A DNA stretch of 6,910 nucleotides from Desulfotignum sp. (GTDB taxonomy: Bacteria > Desulfobacterota > Desulfobacteria > Desulfobacterales > Desulfobacteraceae): NCBI GenBank assembly GCA_011390695.1, contig JAABRW010000027.1, positions 1 through 6,910 of the forward strand, read 5' to 3'. Each line of letters opens with the position of its first letter. Position 1 is the first letter of the stretch. Positions 1 through 6,040 of the stretch are shown here, piece by piece. The translations under genes and the position numbers were made by a program. The notes beneath the pieces are model-generated. The model made no database searches. It was given only the letters and a program-made list of their open reading frames with translations, and had not been told where the DNA came from.

Positions 1-468
1 CGATAACCGCAACTGGCCTTCTGCAAGGATACGGCCGTAATGATCTCCCAGCACCGGCAAAATAATTTTGCCGGGCCAGCGGTGTGCGCCATTGTTCCAG
101 TCCACATCGAAAAAGGCGGCAAAAGGACTGAATTTTCCTTTTTCCAGCAGATCCCACCACCAGGGATTCTGCCGGCCTGCAATGGCCATATGGTTGGGCA
201 CCAGATCGATCATGTGACCAAGCCCGGCTGTGCGTAAGGCCTCACACATCCGGGCATGGGCCGCAGCGCCCCCGAGTTCTTCGTTCACTTTTGCAGGATT
301 TACCATATCATAGCCGTGGGTACTGCCGGCAGCCGCCTGCAGGTAGGGAGAAGTGTACACATGGCTGATGCCCAGATCATACAGATAGGGCACCATTTCC
401 CTGGCCTGGTCAAACCCGAAACCGGCATGCATCTGCAATCGGTATGTTGCAACCGGTTCAGGTTTCAT
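1..468 (-). CDS. treY: Maltooligosyl trehalose synthase (TreY), N-terminal 156 residues, cut by the left window edge
   Basis: TreY (GH13 family) is a cytoplasmic enzyme that rearranges the reducing-end alpha-1,4 bond of malto-oligosaccharides to alpha,alpha-1,1, giving maltooligosyl-trehalose. The reading frame is open from the ATG at 468 to base 1 with no stop. Seen in the translation: the TreY N-terminal block ATYRLQMHAGFGFDQA (residues 7-22), GSTHGYD (48-54), the GH13 region-I motif IDLVPNH (D88, N92, H93), then NPWWWD (101-106) and an LPVLGDHYG block near residue 140. These fit TreY closely and set it apart from other GH13 enzymes. TreY proteins are usually 700 to 1000 residues, so most of the gene, including the catalytic nucleophile and acid/base, lies outside the window. 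The ATG overlaps the last 11 nt of glgX, which indicates translational coupling in one operon; no strong Shine-Dalgarno was seen. TreZ is not in view but would be expected nearby. Confidence 0.93.
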   Translation of the reverse strand, partial: MKPEPVATYRLQMHAGFGFDQAREMVPYLYDLGISHVYTSPYLQAAAGSTHGYDMVNPAKVNEELGGAAAHARMCEALRTAGLGHMIDLVPNHMAIAGRQNPWWWDLLEKGKFSPFAAFFDVDWNNGAHRWPGKIILPVLGDHYGRILAEGQLRLS

Positions 469-2557
469 GACGCAGCACCACCAGGGAACGGGATTCAATC
501 GTGATGCTGTCCCCTGCCTTGAGTATTTTTTGTTCTTCCAGCCACCCGCTCCAGGTATCCAGATCCTTTATCCAGCGGTCCCCGTAATCAGGACCGGGAA
601 GCGTAAACTGCAATGGTTCATGGTGGGCATTGAACATCAGGTAAAAATTGTCATCGATTACCGGTTCACCGCGGGGATTGGGGTTGGGAATGGTGGCACC
701 GTTCATAAAAACACCCAGAGATTCGGTAATCCCCTGTCCCCAGTCCTGTTCAGCCATCTGTTCTCCCTCCATGGTGAACCATCTGATGTCATCAACTTCG
801 CTGCCGTGAATCTGACGTCCATGGAACCATCCCCTGCGCCGGAAAACAGGATGGTCTTTGCGGTACTGGATAAGTTTCCGGCAGAATTCCAGAAGGTCTT
901 CGTCAACATTTTCCCAGTTGTACCAGGAAAGTTCATTGTCCTGGCAGTAGGCATTGTTGTTCCCCTGCTGGGTGCGGCCGATCTCATCTCCGCCCAAAAG
1001 CATGGGAACGCCCTGGGACAGGAACAGGGTGGCAAGAAAGTTGCGTTTTTGCCGGTGTCTCAGCCGGCGTATCTCCGAAAGCTCGGTTTCACCCTCCACC
1101 CCGCAGTTCCAGGAACGGTTGTAATCTTCTCCGTCACGGTTTTCCTCGCCGTTGGCCATGTTGTGCTTTTCATTATAGGAAACCAGATCCTGTAAGGTAA
1201 ACCCGTCATGGGCCGTGATAAAGTTGATGCTCGCATACGGCAGGCGGGAGGTGTTTTCATACAGATCGGAACTGCCGGTAAAACGGGCGGCAAACTCGCC
1301 AATGGTCTGGTCCTCCCCCCGCCAGAAATCACGCACGCAGTCCCGGTATTTGCCGTTCCATTCGGTCCACACCGGTGGAAAATTACCCACCTGATACCCC
1401 CCTTCCCCCACATCCCAGGGTTCGGCAATCAGCTTGACCTGGCTGATAACAGGATCCTGCTGGATGATATCAAAAAAGGCGGACAACCGGTCCACATCAT
1501 GCAGTTCCCGGGCCAGGGCGGAAGCCAGGTCAAACCGGAACCCGTCCACGTGCATTTCCAGAACCCAGTACCGCAAAGAATCCATGACAAGCTGCAGCAC
1601 ATGGGGATTGCGCATGTTCAAGGTGTTGCCGGTGCCGGTATAATCCATGTAGTACTGCGGGTCATCGGTAAGCCGGTAATAATAGGTATTGTCGATTCCC
1701 TTGAAATTGAGCATGGGTCCCAGGTGATTTCCCTCTGCCGTGTGGTTGTAAACCACATCCAGTATGACTTCCAGACCTGCCTGGTGAAGGGTTTTCACCA
1801 TCTGTTTGAATTCAGCCACCACCCCGCCGGGGCGGTCGTCTGCCGCATATTCACTATGGGGGGCAAAATACCCGATGGAATTGTAGCCCCAGTAATTTCG
1901 CAATCCCTGATCCACCAGGTGCTTGTCATGGAGGAAAAAATGCACCGGCATCAGTTCCACTGCTGTGACACCCAGGGTTCTGAGATATTCAACGACCGCA
2001 GGGTGTGCAAGTCCTGCATAGGTGCCGCGCATTTCAGGGGGAACATCCGGATGCCGGGCGGTGATGCCTTTCACATGGGTCTCATATATAATGGTTTCAT
2101 GCCAGGGAATCTGCAGGCGGCGGTCCCCGCTCCAGTCGAAATGGGGCTGGTGCACCACGCATTTGGGCATGAAAGGCGCGCTGTCACTATCACTGACAAC
2201 AGCAGGACCTTCATCAAAAGGATAAGGAAACACTGCCTCATCCCATTGTATCTGTCCATCCATGGCTTTGGCATACGGGTCCAGCAGCAGCTTGGCCGGA
2301 TTGCAGCAAAGACCCTGAGAAGGATCCCAGGGGCCATAAACACGGTACCCATACCGCTGGCCCGGCTCTACAAAGGGCAGGTAGGCATGCCAGCAATACC
2401 CTGTCACCTCGGACAGATTGATACGGATTTCCCTGTCCTTTTCGTCAAAGAGGCAGAGTTCCACACGCTCCGCAATCTCGGAAAACAGGGAAAAATTGGT
2501 GCCGGCCCCGTCAAAAACCGCACCTAAGGGAAATGGTTGCCCAGGCCATGTTTTCAT
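458..2557 (-). CDS. glgX: Glycogen debranching enzyme GlgX/TreX (isoamylase-type GH13)
   Basis: Hydrolyses alpha-1,6 branch points of glycogen or limit dextrins in the cytoplasm, releasing linear malto-oligosaccharides. Numbered from the ATG at 2557 (699 residues): an N-terminal CBM48-like beta-sandwich (about 1-130, beginning MKTWPGQPFPLG), then the GH13 barrel with region I DVVYNH (267-272), region II GFRFDLA with nucleophile D343, region III IAEPWD with acid/base E379, and region IV TAHDGF with H460 and D461. A C-terminal beta domain follows. All catalytic residues are present. An in-frame ATG at 2635 would give 725 residues, but the ATG at 2557 has an AAAGGAT Shine-Dalgarno 7 nt upstream and begins where family members usually begin (M-K-x-W-P-G). 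The extra 26 residues are a low-complexity DAIxx repeat, so I prefer 2557, without certainty. Overlap with treY by 11 nt favours a TreX role, feeding linear chains to TreY; a role in general glycogen breakdown is equally compatible. Confidence 0.93.
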   Translation of the reverse strand: MKTWPGQPFPLGAVFDGAGTNFSLFSEIAERVELCLFDEKDREIRINLSEVTGYCWHAYLPFVEPGQRYGYRVYGPWDPSQGLCCNPAKLLLDPYAKAMDGQIQWDEAVFPYPFDEGPAVVSDSDSAPFMPKCVVHQPHFDWSGDRRLQIPWHETIIYETHVKGITARHPDVPPEMRGTYAGLAHPAVVEYLRTLGVTAVELMPVHFFLHDKHLVDQGLRNYWGYNSIGYFAPHSEYAADDRPGGVVAEFKQMVKTLHQAGLEVILDVVYNHTAEGNHLGPMLNFKGIDNTYYYRLTDDPQYYMDYTGTGNTLNMRNPHVLQLVMDSLRYWVLEMHVDGFRFDLASALARELHDVDRLSAFFDIIQQDPVISQVKLIAEPWDVGEGGYQVGNFPPVWTEWNGKYRDCVRDFWRGEDQTIGEFAARFTGSSDLYENTSRLPYASINFITAHDGFTLQDLVSYNEKHNMANGEENRDGEDYNRSWNCGVEGETELSEIRRLRHRQKRNFLATLFLSQGVPMLLGGDEIGRTQQGNNNAYCQDNELSWYNWENVDEDLLEFCRKLIQYRKDHPVFRRRGWFHGRQIHGSEVDDIRWFTMEGEQMAEQDWGQGITESLGVFMNGATIPNPNPRGEPVIDDNFYLMFNAHHEPLQFTLPGPDYGDRWIKDLDTWSGWLEEQKILKAGDSITIESRSLVVLRHET

Positions 2558-2560
2558 AAG

Positions 2561-2620
2561 GGTATCCTTTGCATCCGCCTGGATCGCATCAGTTTTTATT
2601 GCATCTCTTTGGATTGCATC
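2561..2620 (-). repeat. 15-bp tandem repeat (4 units) at the 5' end of glgX
   Basis: Reading on the minus strand, four copies of a 15-bp unit beginning GATGC follow one another immediately before the preferred glgX start. They also form two 30-bp copies (2626-2597 and 2596-2567) that match at 23 of 30 positions. If translated from the ATG at 2635 they give the pentapeptide series DAIQR, DAIKT, DAIQA, DAKDT. Whether this is a coding N-terminal extension or an untranslated leader is not settled by the sequence. Confidence 0.85.
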
Positions 2621-2644
2621 AGTTTTGGTCTTCATATCGGATCT

Positions 2645-2668
2645 TCATCCCCCCCATGGTTTGTCCAT
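2645..2668 (-). other. Candidate leader mini-ORF upstream of glgX (MDKPWGG, stop)
   Basis: An ATG at 2668 is preceded by AAGGAG with a 7-nt spacer, the best ribosome binding site in this leader. It opens only seven sense codons (M D K P W G G) before TGA at 2647-2645. It is in the same frame as the longer glgX reading, with the stop nine bases before the ATG at 2635. It could be a leader peptide that couples ribosomes to glgX, or a remnant of an older start that acquired a stop. Translation is unproven. Confidence 0.25.
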
Positions 2669-3047
2669 AGCTCCGCTCCTTCGGTTACATCCAAAGTCTC
2701 TGGTTTTTTAATTTTTTTGTGCCCGGCTTTACGATCGTTTGTTCTTAATTTCGTTTCCCGCCACAAGGAATTGTCCCTTTTGCAGCCCTGATCCGCAATC
2801 AGGAAAAACATGTAATTGGACCCCTTCTTTCATGCAGAATCTGTAAAAAACCCGCTGAACAGGAGCATACAGGCATCCGGGATCAGCCGGAGACAGAGGT
2901 GCAGACATATTCGTGCACAAATGGGTGCATTCCCCCATTTATTTTAATACAGCACCCCGATATGCTCAGGATATCAGACAGGCAAAACTTCGGACAAAGC
3001 ATTACACAAAGATTGTAACAAAAAAATGTAACATAAGGATGATACGT
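2669..3047. other. Divergent intergenic region between glgX and the kinase-fusion gene
   Basis: About 380 bases without a convincing gene. It must hold the promoters for both divergent transcripts, but I could not assign clear -35/-10 pairs. Seen in it: an A/T-rich stretch (2700-2720) upstream of glgX; a small inverted repeat CCTGAT/ATCAGG around 2787-2803; a 7-bp inverted repeat AAATGGG/CCCATTT (2919-2940); and two direct copies of TGTAACA (3014-3020 and 3027-3033) just before the ribosome binding site of the plus-strand gene. Short frames here look like chance. Confidence 0.5.
2919..2940. promoter_or_regulatory. 7-bp inverted repeat, possible operator or weak hairpin
   Basis: AAATGGG at 2919-2925 and CCCATTT at 2934-2940 are perfect inverted copies separated by 8 bases. 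The site lies roughly 110 bases upstream of the chosen start of the kinase-fusion gene and is followed by a T/A-rich stretch on the plus strand. It could bind a dimeric regulator or be a weak hairpin. Nothing identifies a protein partner. Confidence 0.25.
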
Positions 3048-4676
3048 ATGAATACCGGCAGTAGAACCCAGGAACTTCAGGATCATGATGCACTGGTTGC
3101 AGCAATGGCATCCCCGGATTTTTATCCCCATTCACCCCCTGATGTCATCCACAAGCAGACCCATATCTCAGATGTTTTTCTGGCCGGCGATCTGGTCTAT
3201 AAAGTAAAAAAACCGGTGGAAATGGGATTTCTTGATTTCACAACCCTGGAAAAGCGGTACAGGTTCTGTAATGAAGAAGTCCGCTTGAACCAGCGGCTGA
3301 CAAAAGACATTTATCTGGGGGTTGAAAAAATCACCCGGGATACAAACGGATATGCCTTGAACAGATCCGGAGAAATTGTTGCGTATGCCGTTAAAATGCG
3401 GCGGCTGCCGGATGAAAACACCCTGAAACACCTGCTCAGATCAAACCGGGTTACAGAAAAACTTATGGACAGCCTGATCCATACCCTGGTTGATTTTTAT
3501 AAAAATTCTGTCCTGGACAAAAAGGATATGTATCAGTTTGGTTCCCTTGAAAACATTCAGTCCAAGTGCCGGGATAATTTTACCTGCCTGCCTGAGTTCT
3601 CCGACACCGGGTCCAATAAAAGAAAAATTCAGATGATAGAAACTGCCACCCGGATGTTTCTGGACCGGCATAAAGACATCTTTGACCGCAGGATTGAGAA
3701 CAACCATATCTGCGACACCCATGGAGATTTGAAAGCAGAACATGTATATGATTATCAGGGCATCCAGATTCTGGACTGCATTGAATTCAACCAGGAGTTC
3801 CGCTACCAGGACACAGCCTCTGATCTGGCCTTTCTGGCCATGGACATGGAGTTTCTCGGACACCGGCCGACAGCGCTTTTTCTGCTCAGCCAATATGTAA
3901 AAATCACCAATGACCCGGATCTGATGCAGGTGATTGATTTTTACAAATGCTTCCGGGCCATGGTGCAGGTAAAGGTGTATAATCTGCAGATAGGTCAGAT
4001 TTCTTCTAACGCTGATGTCCGGAAAGCCGAACTCAGCCATAAAATGGAACAATATGTGGACCTGGGATACCAATATGCCCTGAAAATGGCCTGTCCCGTC
4101 ATATGGGTGGTCTGCGGAATGATTGCCACAGGCAAAAGCACGGTGGCAAAAAAACTGGCTGCTCTGTTTTCAATCCCCTGTATCCGCAGTGATGAAATCC
4201 GGAAATTCCTGTTTGATGATTCTTCTGAAAAATCTTCCGACCAGGGCTTTGAACAGGGGATGTATGCGCCAAAAGCCACCTCCCTGGTGTACGGCAGGAT
4301 GCTGCTCACAGCCCAGGCAGCGCTTGAAAAAGGCAGCTCCGTGATTCTGGATGCCACCTGCCGCAGGCGCAGACAAAGACAGGATATGCTGCAGCTGGCA
4401 AAAGACACCTCTGCCAATATCATTTTTGTGGAATGCCGCTGCCCGGACCGGGAAATAAAAAACCGGCTTAAAACCCGGGAACATGCGTCATCCTTATCTG
4501 ATGCCAGACTTGCCCATTTTGACCACATAAAAAAGGGCATGGAACCTTTTGACGATATCCCGAAGGAAATGCACATGCCGGTGAAAACAGATCAGCCGCC
4601 GGACAAAATCATGGAGATCATCCTCACAGGAGAGCATGAACTGCTGGCCCGGCAGACTGACAGAAAAAGCACATGA
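3048..4676 (+). CDS. Fused aminoglycoside-phosphotransferase-like and P-loop kinase protein (542 aa), function unknown
   Basis: Two kinase-type domains in one cytoplasmic protein. Numbered from 3048: the N half (about 1-340) has an APH-like fold signature, with LVYKVKKPV (49-57, candidate ATP-binding lysine), the Brenner-type catalytic motif HGDLKAEH (225-232), and a metal-binding aspartate in ILDCIEF (D243). The C half is a nucleoside-kinase-like P-loop domain, with Walker A GMIATGKST (357-365), IRSDEIRK (379-386) and VILDAT (432-437). This matches the COG2187 plus COG0645 architecture, often annotated as bifunctional aminoglycoside phosphotransferase/ATP-binding protein. The substrate is not known and antibiotic resistance should not be assumed. 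The frame is open from an upstream ATG at 2913, but 3048 has an AAGGA Shine-Dalgarno 8 nt upstream and the 45 residues before it look like translated leader. The gene is divergent from glgX and convergent with the dehydrogenase gene, so it is probably monocistronic. Confidence 0.85.
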   Translation: MNTGSRTQELQDHDALVAAMASPDFYPHSPPDVIHKQTHISDVFLAGDLVYKVKKPVEMGFLDFTTLEKRYRFCNEEVRLNQRLTKDIYLGVEKITRDTNGYALNRSGEIVAYAVKMRRLPDENTLKHLLRSNRVTEKLMDSLIHTLVDFYKNSVLDKKDMYQFGSLENIQSKCRDNFTCLPEFSDTGSNKRKIQMIETATRMFLDRHKDIFDRRIENNHICDTHGDLKAEHVYDYQGIQILDCIEFNQEFRYQDTASDLAFLAMDMEFLGHRPTALFLLSQYVKITNDPDLMQVIDFYKCFRAMVQVKVYNLQIGQISSNADVRKAELSHKMEQYVDLGYQYALKMACPVIWVVCGMIATGKSTVAKKLAALFSIPCIRSDEIRKFLFDDSSEKSSDQGFEQGMYAPKATSLVYGRMLLTAQAALEKGSSVILDATCRRRRQRQDMLQLAKDTSANIIFVECRCPDREIKNRLKTREHASSLSDARLAHFDHIKKGMEPFDDIPKEMHMPVKTDQPPDKIMEIILTGEHELLARQTDRKST

Positions 4677-4687
4677 TACCCATGTGC
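4664..4687 (-). terminator. Probable rho-independent terminator of the SDR gene
   Basis: On the minus strand GCACATG, loop GGTAT, CATGTGC forms a perfect 7-bp stem with a 5-nt loop followed directly by TTTTT. It lies about 100 bases past the dehydrogenase stop codon and inside the 3' end of the convergent kinase gene, covering that gene's TGA. An overlapping palindrome, ACCCATG-TG-CATGGGT (4678-4693), uses part of the same bases and would compete with it. The stem is only moderately GC-rich, so strength is uncertain. Confidence 0.5.
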
Positions 4688-4784
4688 ATGGGTCCCCTTC
4701 TTCCACCATCAAGGGATCTACCATAAAGGCATCATCTCCTGATTGCCCGTGATCGTTCCTCCCGGACAAAGATTCAGAAAACTG

Positions 4785-5546
4785 TTACTGGGCGGTATAG
4801 CCGCCGTCAATCACCAGTTCGCTGCCGGTCACAAATGCTGATTCATCCGATGCCAGATAAAGGGCCCCGTATGCAATATCTTCAGGCTTTCCCACATGGC
4901 CCACCGGATGCTTGCTGTCCAGATTTTTCCTGAAGGCTTCCACCCCTTCTTCCGAAGCTTTTGCCAGGTCTTCCACAAGGGGGGTCCAGATATAACCGGG
5001 ATGAATGGAATTCACGCGAATCCCCTGCTTTGCATACAGCATGGCATCTGTTTTGCTCATCAATCTGACCGCCCCTTTTGATGCATGATAGGCCGGCAGA
5101 TCCGGTGCTCCGACAAGCCCATAAATGGAAGACAGGTTTATAATGCTGCCGCTTTTGTTTTTTATCATATGGGGGAGGGCATATTTGGTACACAAAAACA
5201 CCCCTTTGACATTCACCCGCATCAGGTTGTCCCATTCCCCGGCATCGATTTCATGGGTTGGCTTGTCAGGACCGGTGATACCGGCATTGTTAACCAGCAC
5301 AGCAATGCTGTCAGCCGGAGAGATAACCTCGGCCACATTTTTTTCATCACCCGTGTCCAGGTGCTGGTATTCTGCTTTACCGTTGTTTTTGCGAATTTCT
5401 TCCACCAGCTCTTTTCCTTCATCATCCATAATATCGGTGACAATCACATATGCGCCCTGTTCGGCAAAAAGCTTGCAGATGGCACGCCCGATCCCTCTGG
5501 CGCCGCCGGTGACCAATGCTGTTTTGTTTTTCAAACGGTCCGTCAT
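4785..5546 (-). CDS. Short-chain dehydrogenase/reductase (classical SDR, NAD-type)
   Basis: A 253-residue classical SDR, the usual length for the family, acting as a cytoplasmic NAD(P)-dependent alcohol/ketone oxidoreductase of unknown substrate. Seen: the cofactor motif TGGARGIG (13-20); an acidic residue ending the second strand (VTD, D38), which in this family favours NAD(H) over NADP(H); NNAG (86-89); and the catalytic tetrad N112, S140, Y153, K157 in NLSS and YHASK. The C-terminal block VTGSELVIDGGYTAQ is typical. The chosen ATG at 5546 has a strong GGGAGG Shine-Dalgarno 5 nt upstream and begins at the family N-terminus. Longer in-frame starts (to 5621) would add a lysine/asparagine-rich tail and run through the palindrome at 5569-5584, so they are unlikely. 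It faces the kinase gene tail to tail and has no operon partner in view. Annotations such as glucose 1-dehydrogenase or cyclic-alcohol dehydrogenase are possible but not supported over each other. Confidence 0.92.
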   Translation of the reverse strand: MTDRLKNKTALVTGGARGIGRAICKLFAEQGAYVIVTDIMDDEGKELVEEIRKNNGKAEYQHLDTGDEKNVAEVISPADSIAVLVNNAGITGPDKPTHEIDAGEWDNLMRVNVKGVFLCTKYALPHMIKNKSGSIINLSSIYGLVGAPDLPAYHASKGAVRLMSKTDAMLYAKQGIRVNSIHPGYIWTPLVEDLAKASEEGVEAFRKNLDSKHPVGHVGKPEDIAYGALYLASDESAFVTGSELVIDGGYTAQ

Positions 5547-5568
5547 TTTTTCCTCCCTTGCGTTTGTA

Positions 5569-5584
5569 ATGTTCATATGAACAT
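5569..5584. promoter_or_regulatory. Perfect 16-bp palindrome, candidate operator of the SDR gene
   Basis: ATGTTCATATGAACAT is its own reverse complement over all 16 bases and ends 22 bases upstream of the SDR start codon. A contiguous palindrome of this size, between a possible -10 and the ribosome binding site, fits a dimeric repressor such as a TetR- or MarR-family protein. No such regulator is encoded in the window, so the partner is unknown. Confidence 0.5.
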
Positions 5585-5593
5585 CTTTTGTTT

Positions 5594-5621
5594 TTTTTAT
5601 TTCATCCAGACTTCTAAGCAA
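5594..5621 (-). promoter_or_regulatory. Possible sigma70-type promoter of the SDR gene
   Basis: On the minus strand TTGCTT (5621-5616) and TAAAAA (5599-5594) are separated by 16 bases and placed so that transcription would start at the 16-bp palindrome. Both hexamers match the consensus only partly, so this is a weak, position-based suggestion. Confidence 0.22.
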
Positions 5622-5648
5622 CTCGTTTGCGTTTCTGGTAGGTTAGGT

Positions 5649-5666
5649 GCCGGGCATTGGCCCGGC
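5649..5666. repeat. GC-rich inverted repeat (7-bp arms, ATTG loop)
   Basis: GCCGGGC at 5649-5655 and GCCCGGC at 5660-5666 form a perfect, very stable 7-bp stem with a 4-nt loop. An outer pair AGGTT (5640-5644) and AACCT (5679-5683) could extend the structure. No T-run follows on either strand, so it is not a standard intrinsic terminator. It sits upstream of the SDR gene in otherwise A/T-rich sequence. Confidence 0.5.
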
Positions 5667-5728
5667 GGGTGCACTATCAACCTGATTATCTTTTATAAGA
5701 AAGTCATCAGCATCAGTACGCAACTACC

Positions 5729-5770
5729 AGCTAAAAGCTAACAGCTAAGAGCTAACAGCTTACGGCTTCC
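5729..5770. repeat. Heptanucleotide repeat array (AGCTAAN type, six units)
   Basis: Six consecutive 7-bp units in strict phase: AGCTAAA, AGCTAAC, AGCTAAG, AGCTAAC, AGCTTAC, GGCTTCC. The preceding AACTACC (5722-5728) may be a decayed seventh unit. The array is non-coding; units diverge toward both ends, as expected for an older simple repeat. Confidence 0.85.
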
Positions 5771-5817
5771 ATTTTTTCCTATTACGGTACCAGCGCCTGA
5801 AAAAGAATCATATCGTG

Positions 5818-5937
5818 AAAAACCCCCATTTTTTTATATCCAAGTATGCAGACAACCCAGATTTTTCTTTTTTTGCGGCTCCTGTCTGTACACAAGTGGA
5901 AAAATGCGGTGAGAAAATCGGGGATATGGGGGTTTTT
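5818..5937. repeat. Long-range 12-bp inverted repeat with a nested inverted repeat
   Basis: AAAAACCCCCAT (5818-5829) and ATGGGGGTTTTT (5926-5937) are perfect inverted copies 96 bases apart. Inside them CAGACA (5849-5854) pairs with TGTCTG (5883-5888), extended by GTA/TAC with a 2-nt bulge. The element could be a folded leader or terminator-like RNA, or a small non-autonomous insertion with terminal inverted repeats. No clear target-site duplication was seen at its edges, and a 60-codon frame across it on the minus strand has no coding character. Confidence 0.5.
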
Positions 5938-5942
5938 ATGTA

Positions 5943-5972
5943 TTGATGCATGGATAAAAAAAACCGTAGGAT
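5943..5972 (+). promoter_or_regulatory. Possible promoter of the HAD/OtsB-type gene
   Basis: TTGATG (5943-5948) and TAGGAT (5967-5972) with an 18-bp spacer match sigma70 hexamers at four of six positions each, about 70 bases upstream of the start codon and just after the long inverted repeat. Chance matches of this quality are common in A/T-rich sequence. Confidence 0.22.
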
Positions 5973-6040
5973 TGGTTCTACCCTGGTCAAAAAATTACGA
6001 ATAAAACAAACAGGTATCAGCCGAAAGGAAAAAAAAACAC

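Noticed and set aside
467..1195. 242-codon plus-strand frame opposite the 3' part of glgX
   Set aside because: Fully antisense to a well-supported gene, with no recognisable protein features.
1208..2527. 439-codon open frame on the plus strand opposite glgX
   Set aside because: It is antisense to a glgX with all GH13 motifs intact, has no recognisable domain and no supported start; it is a shadow of codon bias.
2636..2668. Selenocysteine readthrough of TGA joining the mini-ORF to glgX
   Set aside because: The frame is continuous, but there is no convincing SECIS-like hairpin after the TGA and no reason for a Sec residue before a CBM48 domain.
2787..2803. CCTGAT/ATCAGG hairpin as a terminator
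   Set aside because: Only a 6-bp stem and no T-run follows on either strand; it is in a spacer between divergent genes where no terminator is needed.
2729..3131. Two short overlapping minus-strand frames in and beyond the divergent spacer
   Set aside because: They overlap each other and the kinase gene's start region and show no coding signature.
5085..5741. 218-codon plus-strand frame opposite the SDR gene and into the spacer
   Set aside because: Most of it is antisense to intact SDR motifs and it ends inside the repeat array; no domain recognised.
5729..5770. CRISPR array
   Set aside because: The units are 7 bp in direct contact without spacers, so it is a simple tandem repeat.
5808..5990. 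60-codon minus-strand frame in the spacer before the HAD gene
   Set aside because: It spans the long inverted repeat, has low-complexity composition and no clear ribosome binding site.
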